From: Parvibium lacunae
GTDB taxonomy: Bacteria; Pseudomonadota; Gammaproteobacteria; Burkholderiales; Burkholderiaceae_D
DNA: 64,000 bases
Assembly: GCF_003335215.1 (NCBI RefSeq)
Contig: NZ_QPGB01000001.1
Location: 496,001 to 560,000, forward strand
Reading direction: 5' to 3'
The notes under the pieces were generated by a model, which saw only the letters and a list, made by a program, of their open reading frames with translations, did no database searches and was not told the origin of the DNA. Position numbers and translations under genes: made by a program. Below, one piece after another: positions 10,385-18,866 of this stretch. Position 1 is the first letter of the stretch, and each line of letters starts with the position of its first letter.

Positions 10385-11219
10385 TCTTGAGTTCCTGCAG
10401 AATAGTGGTCGCGATTTCTTCAATTGATTTGCTGGTTGATGACAGCCACCGAATGCCCTCTCGCCGCATCATGGCCTCTGCCTCATTAATTTCATAACGA
10501 CAGTTTTCGAGTGATGCATATTTGCTGCCCGCCCGCCGTTCATTGCGAATTTCACTCAAACGCTCGGGGGTAATGGAGAGACCAAAAATTTTTTGTTTAT
10601 GCAGGTAGAGTGCATCTGGGAGTTTGCCGCGCTCAAAATCATCAGGAATCAAAGGATAATTGGCTGTTTTGAGGGCGAATTGCATGGCTAAATAAAGACT
10701 CGTCGGTGTTTTGCCGCAACGTGATACGCCTACTAAAATGATATCGGCTTCTTCTAGGCCGCGGTCAGTTTGACCGTCATCGTGGGCCAGGGTGAAATTG
10801 ATTGACTCGATCCGATTTTTATATTGCTCGCTGTCAGATATATTGTGAAAACGGCCTATCGTATGGGTCGACTTGACGCCAAATTCTAGTTCCAGCGGTT
10901 CAACGAAGGTTTGAAATAAATCCAGATACATCGCATTCGCTTGCCGTACTACTTGGTTGACCGCGGGGTCAACCAAAGTGCTGAAAACGATAGGTCGGAA
11001 GCCATCTCGTTGCCCCGCCTCATTAATCATACGCACACTGTCATGGGCTTTGTCCACGCAGTCAACGAATGGCAGGCGCATTTGCCGTAACGCAATTCCA
11101 TCAAATTGAGCGAGCACACTATGGGCAAAGGTTTCAGCCGTGATGCCCGTGCCATCCGAGATGATAAAAACCGTTCTGGTTGGTTTGGTTGGTAGTATAT
11201 TGCGGGTCGAATTGGGCAT
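10374..11219 (-). CDS. ppsR: PEP synthase regulatory protein (bifunctional kinase/pyrophosphorylase)
   Basis: DUF299-family regulator. In E. coli it inactivates PEP synthase by ADP-dependent phosphorylation of a threonine and reactivates it by phosphate-dependent dephosphorylation. The N-terminal family motif is [18 protein letters not shown], and a P-loop [11 protein letters not shown] lies near residue 155. The 281 residues are typical. It is transcribed away from ppsA, its presumed substrate, which starts about 280 bases away. That divergent pairing is the best support for the assignment. Confidence 0.95.
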   Translation of the reverse strand: MPNSTRNILPTKPTRTVFIISDGTGITAETFAHSVLAQFDGIALRQMRLPFVDCVDKAHDSVRMINEAGQRDGFRPIVFSTLVDPAVNQVVRQANAMYLDLFQTFVEPLELEFGVKSTHTIGRFHNISDSEQYKNRIESINFTLAHDDGQTDRGLEEADIILVGVSRCGKTPTSLYLAMQFALKTANYPLIPDDFERGKLPDALYLHKQKIFGLSITPERLSEIRNERRAGSKYASLENCRYEINEAEAMMRREGIRWLSSTSKSIEEIATTILQELKINC

Positions 11220-11501
11220 AATGGGTTAGCAATCAAGTTTGGTTTGACTTGAGTTAATGACAATCTTTAATAGGGTTTGCCTCTCAGACCGAAACCGAAA
11301 GCAAATAAGGGCAAGCCCTAGTATGATCCTAATGAGTGTAACGCCTCCAATCTATTGAACTCCAGTACAATATTGGATTTGTTGCAAAATGCGAAGTCTC
11401 ATCCAGAAAAGCAGGCAGATTTAGCCAGTTATCAGCTCGGTCGGTAGAAAACGATCCCCAGCTTTTCTAGATCAGATTTTTTACTTTAGTGAGCCTTAAC
11501 T
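11220..11501. other. ppsR-ppsA divergent intergenic region
   Basis: A 282-base spacer between the divergent starts. It holds an imperfect 11-bp inverted repeat with arms at 11271-11281 (TAGGGTTTGCC) and 11310-11320 (GGCAAGCCCTA), with a single G-T type mismatch. No convincing -35/-10 pair, riboswitch or small open frame was recognised. No strong ribosome-binding site precedes ppsA. Confidence 0.4.
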
Positions 11502-13895
11502 ATGTCTAATTTAGCAAATACCCCACAGCGGTTGGTGGTTCCCTTTGAAGACCTGCGTATGCATGATGTTGAAAGTGTCGGCGGGAAAAACTCATCTTTG
11601 GGAGAAATGATCTCTCAACTGGCTAGCGCCGGTGTTCGGGTTCCGACCGGTTTTGCCACCACGGCCGCCGCTTTCCGCGATTTTTTAGCCCATAACGATC
11701 TCACTAATCGTATCAATCAACGCCTGGATGGACTAAACCCAGACGACGTGAGACTGCTTGCACAAGTCGGTGCCGAAATCCGGCAATGGATTATTGATGC
11801 TCCATTTCAGCCCGCCTTAGAAGCTGAAATTCGCAGTGCTTATTCATCCATGCTCGTTGATAGTACAAATCCAATCTCAGTAGCGGTTCGCTCTTCGGCA
11901 ACGGCAGAGGATTTGCCCGATGCTTCCTTTGCCGGTCAGCAGGAAAGTTATCTGAACGTCGTCGGTATCGACGATGTGCTCGATAAAGTGAAGCATGTTT
12001 TTGCCTCCCTATATAACGATCGTGCTATCTCTTACCGCGTTCACAAGGGCTTTGCACACGCTGAGGTGGCGCTTTCAGCGGGGATTCAGCGTATGGTGCG
12101 ATCCGATCTTGGCGCGGCGGGGGTAATGTTTACGATTGATACTGAATCAGGTTTCCCGGATGTCGTGTTTATTACATCCAGCTACGGGCTGGGTGAAACC
12201 GTCGTTCAGGGGGCGGTGAATCCCGATGAGTTTTATGTCTTTAAACCGACCTTGGCGGCAGGTAAACAGGCAATTATTCGCCGTCAAATCGGATCAAAAC
12301 TCATCAAAATGGAGTTTGATCCAGAACGCATTTCTGGCCGCTCGGTGAAAACGGTTGAGGTTGAGGTTGATCAGCGTAACCGCTATTCCATTACCGATCA
12401 GGATGTGGCACAGCTGGCGCAATATGCCATGATTATCGAGAAACACTATGGTCGCCCGATGGATATTGAATGGGGTAAAGATGGCTGTGATGGACAGATT
12501 TATATTTTGCAGGCACGCCCTGAGACCGTGAAGTCCCAGCAAAAACCGAGCGATGTGCAGCAGCGTTTTCAACTCAAAGGAGCATCGACAATTCTGGCTT
12601 CTGGCCGTGCCATTGGCCAGAAAATTGGTACAGGTCCCGTTCGGGTGATTCATGACCCATCAGAAATGGAACGTGTTCAACCGGGGGATGTCTTGGTGGC
12701 TGACATGACAGATCCAAACTGGGAGCCCGTGATGAAGCGTGCGTCGGCGATTGTGACCAATCGCGGAGGGCGGACCTGCCATGCGGCAATTATTGCCCGT
12801 GAACTTGGCGTTCCTGCTGTAGTAGGGTGTGGCGATGCGACGGAGGTGCTGAAAGAAGGTACTCTCGTCACGGTCAGTTGTGCCGAAGGCGATACAGGCC
12901 ATATCTATGAAGGCCTGCTAGAGACCGAAGTCAGTGAAATCAAGCGCGGGGCAATGCCCGACATTCCAGTTAAAGTCATGATGAATGTCGGTAACCCGCA
13001 ACTGGCTTTTGATTTTCAGGCGCTGCCGAATGCAGGCGTGGGCCTGGCGCGGCTTGAATTTATTATCAACAACAATATCGGCGTACATCCTAAAGCGATT
13101 TTGCAATATCCAAACATAGACAGTGACCTCAAAAAAGCGGTAGAGAGTGTTGCCCGCGGTCATGCCAGCCCACGCGCTTTTTATGTCGATAAATTAATTG
13201 AAGGTATTGCCACCATTGCCGCTGCGTTCTATCCAAAACCTGTGATAGTTCGGATGTCGGATTTCAAATCGAATGAATACCGCAAATTAATTGGTGGGTC
13301 TCGTTACGAACCTGAGGAAGAGAATCCGATGTTGGGTTTCCGTGGTGCGGCACGCTATATCTCCAGTGATTTTGCTGAAGCCTTTCAAATGGAGTGTGAA
13401 GCGTTGCGCAAGGTTCGGGAAGACATGGGTTTAACCAATGTCGAGATCATGATTCCCTTTGTCCGCACGCTAGCCCAGGCAGAAAAAGTAGTCGGGCTAC
13501 TAAAACAGCATGGTCTAGAACGCGGCAAAAACGGTCTAAAACTGATCATGATGTGCGAAATCCCATCAAATGCTGTGTTGGCTGAACAGTTCTTACAGCA
13601 TTTTGATGGGATGTCGATTGGCTCTAACGATCTCACACAGCTCACTCTCGGCCTAGATAGAGATTCCGGCATGGCACTCTTAGCGGCAGACTTTGATGAA
13701 CGTGATCCTGCGGTATTAGCCCTAATTCAGCAGGCTATTCAAGCGTGTCGGGCACAAGGTAAGTACGTTGGGATTTGTGGCCAAGGGCCGTCAGATCACC
13801 CTGACTTCGCCAAGTGGTTGATGCAGCAAGGGATCAGTTCAATCTCACTGAATCCTGACACGGTTGTCGATACTTGGAACGGTCTCGCTCAGTAA
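11502..13895 (+). CDS. ppsA: phosphoenolpyruvate synthase
   Basis: Cytoplasmic pyruvate, water dikinase: pyruvate + ATP + water gives PEP + AMP + phosphate, used in gluconeogenesis from C3 acids. The order is an N-terminal ATP-grasp nucleotide-binding domain ([12 protein letters not shown] near residue 30, ending about 355), the swivelling phosphohistidine domain ([17 protein letters not shown], His near residue 427), and a C-terminal PEP/pyruvate TIM barrel ([15 protein letters not shown] and the CGQGPSDHP segment). The 797 residues are typical. The threonine next to the catalytic histidine region, the type of site PpsR modifies, is present in GGRTCH. Regulation by the divergent ppsR is inferred. 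Confidence 0.97.
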   Translation: MSNLANTPQRLVVPFEDLRMHDVESVGGKNSSLGEMISQLASAGVRVPTGFATTAAAFRDFLAHNDLTNRINQRLDGLNPDDVRLLAQVGAEIRQWIIDAPFQPALEAEIRSAYSSMLVDSTNPISVAVRSSATAEDLPDASFAGQQESYLNVVGIDDVLDKVKHVFASLYNDRAISYRVHKGFAHAEVALSAGIQRMVRSDLGAAGVMFTIDTESGFPDVVFITSSYGLGETVVQGAVNPDEFYVFKPTLAAGKQAIIRRQIGSKLIKMEFDPERISGRSVKTVEVEVDQRNRYSITDQDVAQLAQYAMIIEKHYGRPMDIEWGKDGCDGQIYILQARPETVKSQQKPSDVQQRFQLKGASTILASGRAIGQKIGTGPVRVIHDPSEMERVQPGDVLVADMTDPNWEPVMKRASAIVTNRGGRTCHAAIIARELGVPAVVGCGDATEVLKEGTLVTVSCAEGDTGHIYEGLLETEVSEIKRGAMPDIPVKVMMNVGNPQLAFDFQALPNAGVGLARLEFIINNNIGVHPKAILQYPNIDSDLKKAVESVARGHASPRAFYVDKLIEGIATIAAAFYPKPVIVRMSDFKSNEYRKLIGGSRYEPEEENPMLGFRGAARYISSDFAEAFQMECEALRKVREDMGLTNVEIMIPFVRTLAQAEKVVGLLKQHGLERGKNGLKLIMMCEIPSNAVLAEQFLQHFDGMSIGSNDLTQLTLGLDRDSGMALLAADFDERDPAVLALIQQAIQACRAQGKYVGICGQGPSDHPDFAKWLMQQGISSISLNPDTVVDTWNGLAQ

Positions 13896-13924
13896 GCGGG
13901 GTCACTGGTTTAGATTAGCTTGCT

Positions 13925-13952
13925 TTTACCCTGTCAGATCTGGCAGGGTAAA
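13925..13952. terminator. perfect 9-bp hairpin downstream of ppsA, no U tract
   Basis: TTTACCCTG and CAGGGTAAA form a perfect stem around a 10-base loop, about 30 bases after the ppsA stop. There is no following T run on either strand, so it may be a weak terminator or an mRNA 3'-end stabiliser rather than a classical intrinsic terminator. Confidence 0.45.
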
Positions 13953-14041
13953 CCAGCTAAACCTGATTTGTTTCTGTGCCATAATGTTCTTATACAGTAA
14001 GAGCAATATCCCTGTTTCCTATTTTTTCTTTAGGAGAGGTA

Positions 14042-14296
14042 ATGAAGTACTGGTTCTTTGCAATGGCTTTATTCGGATTGATTGAAATGCTCACGCTTAC
14101 CGGTCGCTTCATTGTGCCTATCGTGGCTGCGCTGGTAGGGGGAATTGCGGCTGCGACGGGCGCGGGACTTCTAGGACAATGCTTTTTCGCTGCGCTCGGT
14201 GGCACGGTATGTCTGATTATTCTTGCAATGCTGCATGCCAATGACATACAAACCAGTCACCAGACAGAGGCAAATGATACGGTAGGTAATCTGTAA
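14042..14296 (+). CDS. small two-helix membrane protein, unknown function
   Basis: I do not recognise a family. The 84-residue product has two strongly hydrophobic segments (about residues 4-20 and 24-64, the second rich in Gly and Ala and possibly a helical hairpin) and a short polar, acidic C-terminal tail. It is well supported as a gene by a strong ribosome-binding site, AGGAGAGG, five bases or so before the ATG. It stands between ppsA and relA on the same strand with no overlap, and its own promoter was not recognised. A role in the envelope is the only safe inference. Confidence 0.7.
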   Translation: MKYWFFAMALFGLIEMLTLTGRFIVPIVAALVGGIAAATGAGLLGQCFFAALGGTVCLIILAMLHANDIQTSHQTEANDTVGNL

Positions 14297-14348
14297 CAGC
14301 TTCCCTGTAGAAACACGAATTCAGCGCATTTTTTCAAACAGTCTCCCC

Positions 14349-14360
14349 TTTAGCGCTAAA
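14349..14360. promoter_or_regulatory. 12-bp perfect palindrome just upstream of relA
   Basis: TTTAGCGCTAAA is a perfect palindrome ending seven bases before the relA ATG, in the place where a ribosome-binding site would be expected. No purine-rich Shine-Dalgarno sequence is seen there. It could be an operator or could fold in the mRNA leader. Confidence 0.35.
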
Positions 14361-14367
14361 ATTTCGT

Positions 14368-16620
14368 ATGGTTTCTGTCTCCCATGCCTACCTAGCTGAA
14401 CACAATAACATTGAGCATTTTTTGCTTCAGGCGAGTGCCGATCTGGCCCCCGCAGAGGTAGAGCGCTTGCGCCATGCGTATCAGTTTGTCCAAACGCTTT
14501 ACCAAGCTGATCAGGGCGCAACAGGTGAGCAAACCCTGGTGCATGCCTGCGGGATTGCGCTTATATTGTCAGGCTTGCGCGCTGATGCAGATACCCGCAT
14601 TGCAGGTTTGCTATTTGCTGCCGCCGATCATTTACCTCAACCTGAGGCGACTCTGACGGAGTTATTTGGCCAAGGTATTGCCAGTATGGTGCTGGCTGTT
14701 CAGAAGTTGCTCCGGTTAGGCGAAGTAACTCGGATCGTGCAGGAAACAGTTAACCCCCAACGCGGTCTCGAAGGGCAAGCGGAAACATTACGCAAAATGC
14801 TCTTATCAATGGCTGCAGATATTCGTGTCGTGTTAGTCAGACTAGCCTCACGTTTGCAAACCATGCGTTATTTCGCGGCTGTCAAAGCCCAGCACATTGC
14901 TGATTACGCGCGTGAAACCATGGATTTATACGCCCCATTGGCAAACCGATTAGGCGTATGGCAGATCAAATGGGAACTAGAAGATCTGGCTTTTCGCTTT
15001 CTGGAGCCAGAAACCTATAAGAGCATTGCCAAGCAATTAGAGGAAAAACGAACAGAGCGTGAAGCCTTCATCACCCAAGTGATGGCCCGTCTACGCCAAG
15101 AGTTATTGCAAGCCGGCGTTAGCGCAGAAATCAGTGGGCGGCCTAAGCATATCTACAGCATTTACAACAAGATGCGCGGCAAACAACTCGATTTTGCCAA
15201 TGTCTATGATGTGCGTGCATTACGGGTGATTGTGCAAGATGTAAAGGATTGTTATACCGCACTGGGTGTCGTCCATCATCTGTGGCAACCCCTCCCGAAA
15301 GAGTTTGACGACTACATTTCTCGTCCGAAGGCGAATGGTTATCGATCTCTTCATACTGTGGTTTTCCATGAAAATGGACAAGCCTTTGAGGTTCAAATTC
15401 GCACGCAAGAGATGCATAAATTTGCCGAGTTTGGCGTTGCGGCACACTGGCGATATAAAGAAGCAGGGGCTGCCGGCTATGCGGGTGGTAGCATGGCGAA
15501 CGATGTCTACGATGACAAGATTGCCTTTTTGCGTCAATTATTGGCTTGGAAAAATGAAGTTGCGGGTACCGTTGTTGATGCGCAAGAGTGGGCAGAGAAA
15601 CTCAAAGATGCCGCGTTGGATGACCGCATTTATGTCTTGACACCCCAAGCGCGCATCATTGAGCTCCCAAACCGCAGCACGCCCATCGACTTTGCCTACC
15701 ATTTGCATACCGATCTTGGGCATCGCTGCCGTGGCGCGCGTGTAGATGGTCAAATGGTGCCATTAAATACGCCTCTTAAAAATGGTCAAACCGTTGAAAT
15801 TATTGCAGCTAAGCAAGGCAGCGCGAATGCGGGTCCGTCGCGCGATTGGTTGAATCCCCAATTGGGATTTACGGTTAGCCCGCGAGCACGACAAAAAGTG
15901 CGCCAGTGGTTTAACGCCATTGAGCTAGAAGAAAATATTCAACGTGGTCGTCAGTTGCTAGAAAAAGAGCTAGCCCGCCTAGGCAAGACAAGTTTCAAGC
16001 TGGAAGACTTGGCGCAGCGCCTGGGCTATCAGCAGGTTGAAGATGTCTGTGTTGCCCTGGCGCGTGAGGAGGTTAAAGCCCGCGCTATTGAGCTTGCTGT
16101 TTTAGGTGATACGGCAGCGCCAGAACCCTCAGAGGAGATGCCGACACGACGCCCAACCCCCAGAGTCAATGGGGGTGCGCAAGGGGCAATCCTGGTTGTG
16201 GGGGTCGATGCAGTCCTCACGCAATTGGCTAAATGTTGCCGTCCCGCCCCCCCTGACGAGATAGCCGGTTTTGTGACGCGTGGTCGGGGGATTTCAATTC
16301 ATCGCCGTGATTGTGAAACCTTTTTACGTTTATGCACCCGTAATCCAGAGCGAGTTATTGAAACCACTTGGGGGCATAACAAAGAGTTGGTCTATCCAGT
16401 TGATGTTTTAGTCCTAGCCAGTGACCGCCAAGGCTTGTTGAGAGATATTTCGGAAGTGTTTGCACGTGAAAAACTCAATGTAATCGGCGTTAATACCCAA
16501 AGTCAAAAGCAGGTCGCAAGAATGCTTTTTACGACTGAAGTGCTCGACACCGCTCGTCTTCAGCGCGCAATGAGTTTAATTCGAGAGGTTGTGGGAGTCT
16601 TTGAAGTGCGCAGAAAGTAG
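14368..16620 (+). CDS. relA: GTP pyrophosphokinase RelA (synthetase-type)
   Basis: Ribosome-associated (p)ppGpp synthetase of the stringent response. The N-terminal hydrolase-like domain is degenerate: where bifunctional enzymes carry the metal-binding HD pair, this protein reads LLFAAADHLP (about residues 81-90), so hydrolysis is not expected. The synthetase domain (about 255-365) has GRPKHIYSIYNKM and the acidic EFDD motif at 312-315, the signature of monofunctional RelA rather than Rel/SpoT. TGS (about 410-470), a Cys-Cys zinc-type region (LAKCCRP) and a C-terminal ACT domain follow. The 750 residues fit RelA. The 3' end lies three bases from the convergent ppk end. A SpoT must exist elsewhere. 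Confidence 0.95.
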   Translation: MVSVSHAYLAEHNNIEHFLLQASADLAPAEVERLRHAYQFVQTLYQADQGATGEQTLVHACGIALILSGLRADADTRIAGLLFAAADHLPQPEATLTELFGQGIASMVLAVQKLLRLGEVTRIVQETVNPQRGLEGQAETLRKMLLSMAADIRVVLVRLASRLQTMRYFAAVKAQHIADYARETMDLYAPLANRLGVWQIKWELEDLAFRFLEPETYKSIAKQLEEKRTEREAFITQVMARLRQELLQAGVSAEISGRPKHIYSIYNKMRGKQLDFANVYDVRALRVIVQDVKDCYTALGVVHHLWQPLPKEFDDYISRPKANGYRSLHTVVFHENGQAFEVQIRTQEMHKFAEFGVAAHWRYKEAGAAGYAGGSMANDVYDDKIAFLRQLLAWKNEVAGTVVDAQEWAEKLKDAALDDRIYVLTPQARIIELPNRSTPIDFAYHLHTDLGHRCRGARVDGQMVPLNTPLKNGQTVEIIAAKQGSANAGPSRDWLNPQLGFTVSPRARQKVRQWFNAIELEENIQRGRQLLEKELARLGKTSFKLEDLAQRLGYQQVEDVCVALAREEVKARAIELAVLGDTAAPEPSEEMPTRRPTPRVNGGAQGAILVVGVDAVLTQLAKCCRPAPPDEIAGFVTRGRGISIHRRDCETFLRLCTRNPERVIETTWGHNKELVYPVDVLVLASDRQGLLRDISEVFAREKLNVIGVNTQSQKQVARMLFTTEVLDTARLQRAMSLIREVVGVFEVRRK

Positions 16621-16623
16621 CAG

Positions 16624-18723
16624 CTACAAACTTAGTTGACTCAGTAAGCTTTCCTGGCCACTGTAGCGGGCATTCCCACGCGCTTTGCGACGACTGTAGC
16701 TGCCATCATGATTCATAATCCATGCCAGTGCCGTGTCTTTGAGATGCGCACGTAGGCCTTCTTCAATCACGCGTTGTTTCAGTTTTTTATCCAGGATTGG
16801 AAAGGCAACTTCAACTCGACGAAAGAAATTTCGATCCATCCAATCTGCACTGGATAGATACACTAATTGTTCATTGTCGTGATGAAAATAAAAAATTCGG
16901 TGGTGCTCTAAAAATCGTCCGACAATCGACCGCACACTGATGTTCTCTGAGAGTCCCGGTACCCCAGGTCGTAAAGCACACACACCACGTACAATCAGCT
17001 CTATCTTGACCCCTGCTTGGCTCGCTTCGTATAGCGCCTGAATCACTTCCGGTTCAAGGAGGGCATTCATCTTGGCCATAATCAGCGCCTTCTTGCCCGC
17101 CTTCGCATACTGACTCTCTTGTTTGATGGCTTGCAAAATCTTACGATGAAGGGTGAAGGGCGATTGCCATAACTGGTGCAAGCGATTCGCTTGCCCTAAG
17201 CCGGTTAACTGTTGAAATACCTCATGAACATCCGCCGTTAATTCATCATTAGCCGTGAATAAGCCGAAATCGGTGTAGAGCCTAGCGGTGCGCGGGTGGT
17301 AGTTTCCTGTGCCCAGATGGGCATAACGACGTAAATGGTATTTGCTATTTTTATCGCGACTATTTTCTTTTTCACGGCGCACCACCATTAACAGCTTCGC
17401 ATGAGTTTTATGGCCGACAATCCCATAGACAACATGCGCACCCACTTCTTCTAATCGAGCTGCCCAATTGATATTCGTTTCTTCATCAAACCGCGCCATG
17501 AGCTCAACGACAACAGTCACTTCTTTCCCACCTCGCGCCGCAGCAAGCAGGGCTTCCATTAATTCAGATTGATTTCCTGTACGATAAATTGTTTGCTTGA
17601 TGGCGACAACGTCTGGATCAGTGGCAGCGGCTTTTAAGAATTGCAGTACAGGATCAAAGGATTGATAGGGCTGGTGGAGCAAGATATCTTGTTTAGCAAT
17701 AAGGTGAAACACATCAGCACTGTCACGCACGTTCCAGTTGCTTGGTAAGCCAGGCGTAAAACTTGGAAACTTCAAATCGGGTCGATCAACCCAATCCACC
17801 ACCTGCATCAAGCGCACGAGATTAACTGGACCATTCACCCGGTAGCAATCCTCACGCTGCAACCCAAATTCATGCTGTAGTAATCGCGCCATTGGTTCCG
17901 GCGTACTTTCATGAATTTCTAAGCGCACGGAATCTCCATAATGCCGCTGAGAGAGTTCACCCTTTAAGGCATCTCGCAAATTCGTGATTTCTTCTTCGTC
18001 AACATATAAATCACTGTTACGCGTTAGCCGAAATTGGTAGCAACCCTGTACCTCCATGCCGGGGAAGAGCTCTCCTACAAAACCTTGCATGATTGAGGTG
18101 AGCATCATGAAACCGTGTGGATATCCTGATATTTCTGGTGGCACCTTAATGAGCCGCGGTAAAGCGCGTGGCGCTTGAACAATCGCAATCCCTGAATCAC
18201 GCCCAAACGCGTCCCGCCCAGTCATTTCTACCGCAAAGTTCAGGCTTTTATTAAGTACGCGGGGAAAAGGGTGAGCCGGATCAAGACCAATTGGCGTGAG
18301 AACGGGTAAAACTTCACGCTGAAAGTAATCTTTAGCCCATTGGGCATGGCGCTCTTCCCAGGTTTGCACTAAATGAAAAAAGACACCTTCCCGTTCTAGG
18401 GCAGGCATTAAGACTTGATTGAATAACTGATACTGTTCAGTCACTAATTCATGGGCTACCTGCGAGATTTCTTGGTAGGCTTCTCGCGGTAATAAGCCAT
18501 CAGTGCCACGCATATGGGGGGCTTGCCGCATTTGCTCAAGGATGCCTGAAACCCGAATTTCGAAAAACTCATCCAGGTTGCTACTCACAATACACAAGTA
18601 GCGTAGCCGCTCAAGTAACGGTAAGGTCCGGTCATGGGCTTGCGCTAGGACACGACGATTAAACTCAAGAATACCGAGTTCACGATTGAGCAGGGGATGG
18701 TCAGGCACGTGTAATGCATTCAT
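16624..18723 (-). CDS. ppk: polyphosphate kinase 1
   Basis: PPK1, a peripheral membrane enzyme that reversibly makes inorganic polyphosphate from ATP. The N-terminal helical domain starts with the family pattern LLNRELGILEFNRRVL. A head domain and two phospholipase D-like domains follow. The phosphorylated histidine lies in GIVGHKTHAKLL, and the second catalytic region includes YLSSADWMDRNFFRRVE. The 699 residues are typical. It is divergent from ppx, which degrades the same polymer. A sequence matching a PhoB box, with a -10 element spaced as expected, sits directly upstream, so induction by phosphate starvation is inferred. Confidence 0.97.
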   Translation of the reverse strand: MNALHVPDHPLLNRELGILEFNRRVLAQAHDRTLPLLERLRYLCIVSSNLDEFFEIRVSGILEQMRQAPHMRGTDGLLPREAYQEISQVAHELVTEQYQLFNQVLMPALEREGVFFHLVQTWEERHAQWAKDYFQREVLPVLTPIGLDPAHPFPRVLNKSLNFAVEMTGRDAFGRDSGIAIVQAPRALPRLIKVPPEISGYPHGFMMLTSIMQGFVGELFPGMEVQGCYQFRLTRNSDLYVDEEEITNLRDALKGELSQRHYGDSVRLEIHESTPEPMARLLQHEFGLQREDCYRVNGPVNLVRLMQVVDWVDRPDLKFPSFTPGLPSNWNVRDSADVFHLIAKQDILLHQPYQSFDPVLQFLKAAATDPDVVAIKQTIYRTGNQSELMEALLAAARGGKEVTVVVELMARFDEETNINWAARLEEVGAHVVYGIVGHKTHAKLLMVVRREKENSRDKNSKYHLRRYAHLGTGNYHPRTARLYTDFGLFTANDELTADVHEVFQQLTGLGQANRLHQLWQSPFTLHRKILQAIKQESQYAKAGKKALIMAKMNALLEPEVIQALYEASQAGVKIELIVRGVCALRPGVPGLSENISVRSIVGRFLEHHRIFYFHHDNEQLVYLSSADWMDRNFFRRVEVAFPILDKKLKQRVIEEGLRAHLKDTALAWIMNHDGSYSRRKARGNARYSGQESLLSQLSL

Positions 18724-18740
18724 AACATAAGCAAGCGATG

Positions 18741-18774
18741 ATTATGTGTTTCGATTGTGACAAGCAAATGACAG
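18741..18774 (-). promoter_or_regulatory. Pho-box-like promoter of ppk
   Basis: Read on the minus strand, CTGTCAT-TTGC-TTGTCAC (18774 to 18757) matches two PhoB heptamers (consensus CTGTCAT) on an 11-bp period. Exactly 10 bp downstream is CATAAT (18746 to 18741), a 5-of-6 match to the -10 consensus. This is the spacing known for PhoB-activated promoters, where the box replaces the -35 element. The predicted leader before the ppk ATG is only about 10 bases. Confidence 0.75.
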
Positions 18775-18817
18775 TATACGGAATTCTTATTTTGGAATAA
18801 CGGACAATTCTCTCAAA

Positions 18818-18854
18818 ATGCAAGCTTGCATGAGAAAATATTGGAATTGATACT
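18818..18854 (+). promoter_or_regulatory. putative ppx promoter with overlapping 14-bp palindrome
   Basis: ATGCAAGCTTGCAT (18818-18831) is a perfect palindrome. Its right half contains TTGCAT (18826-18831), which lies 17 bp before GATACT (18849-18854), a plausible but weak -35/-10 pair for ppx. The overlap suggests an operator, but no known regulator was recognised. Confidence 0.35.
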
Positions 18855-18866
18855 AACCTTAACACT

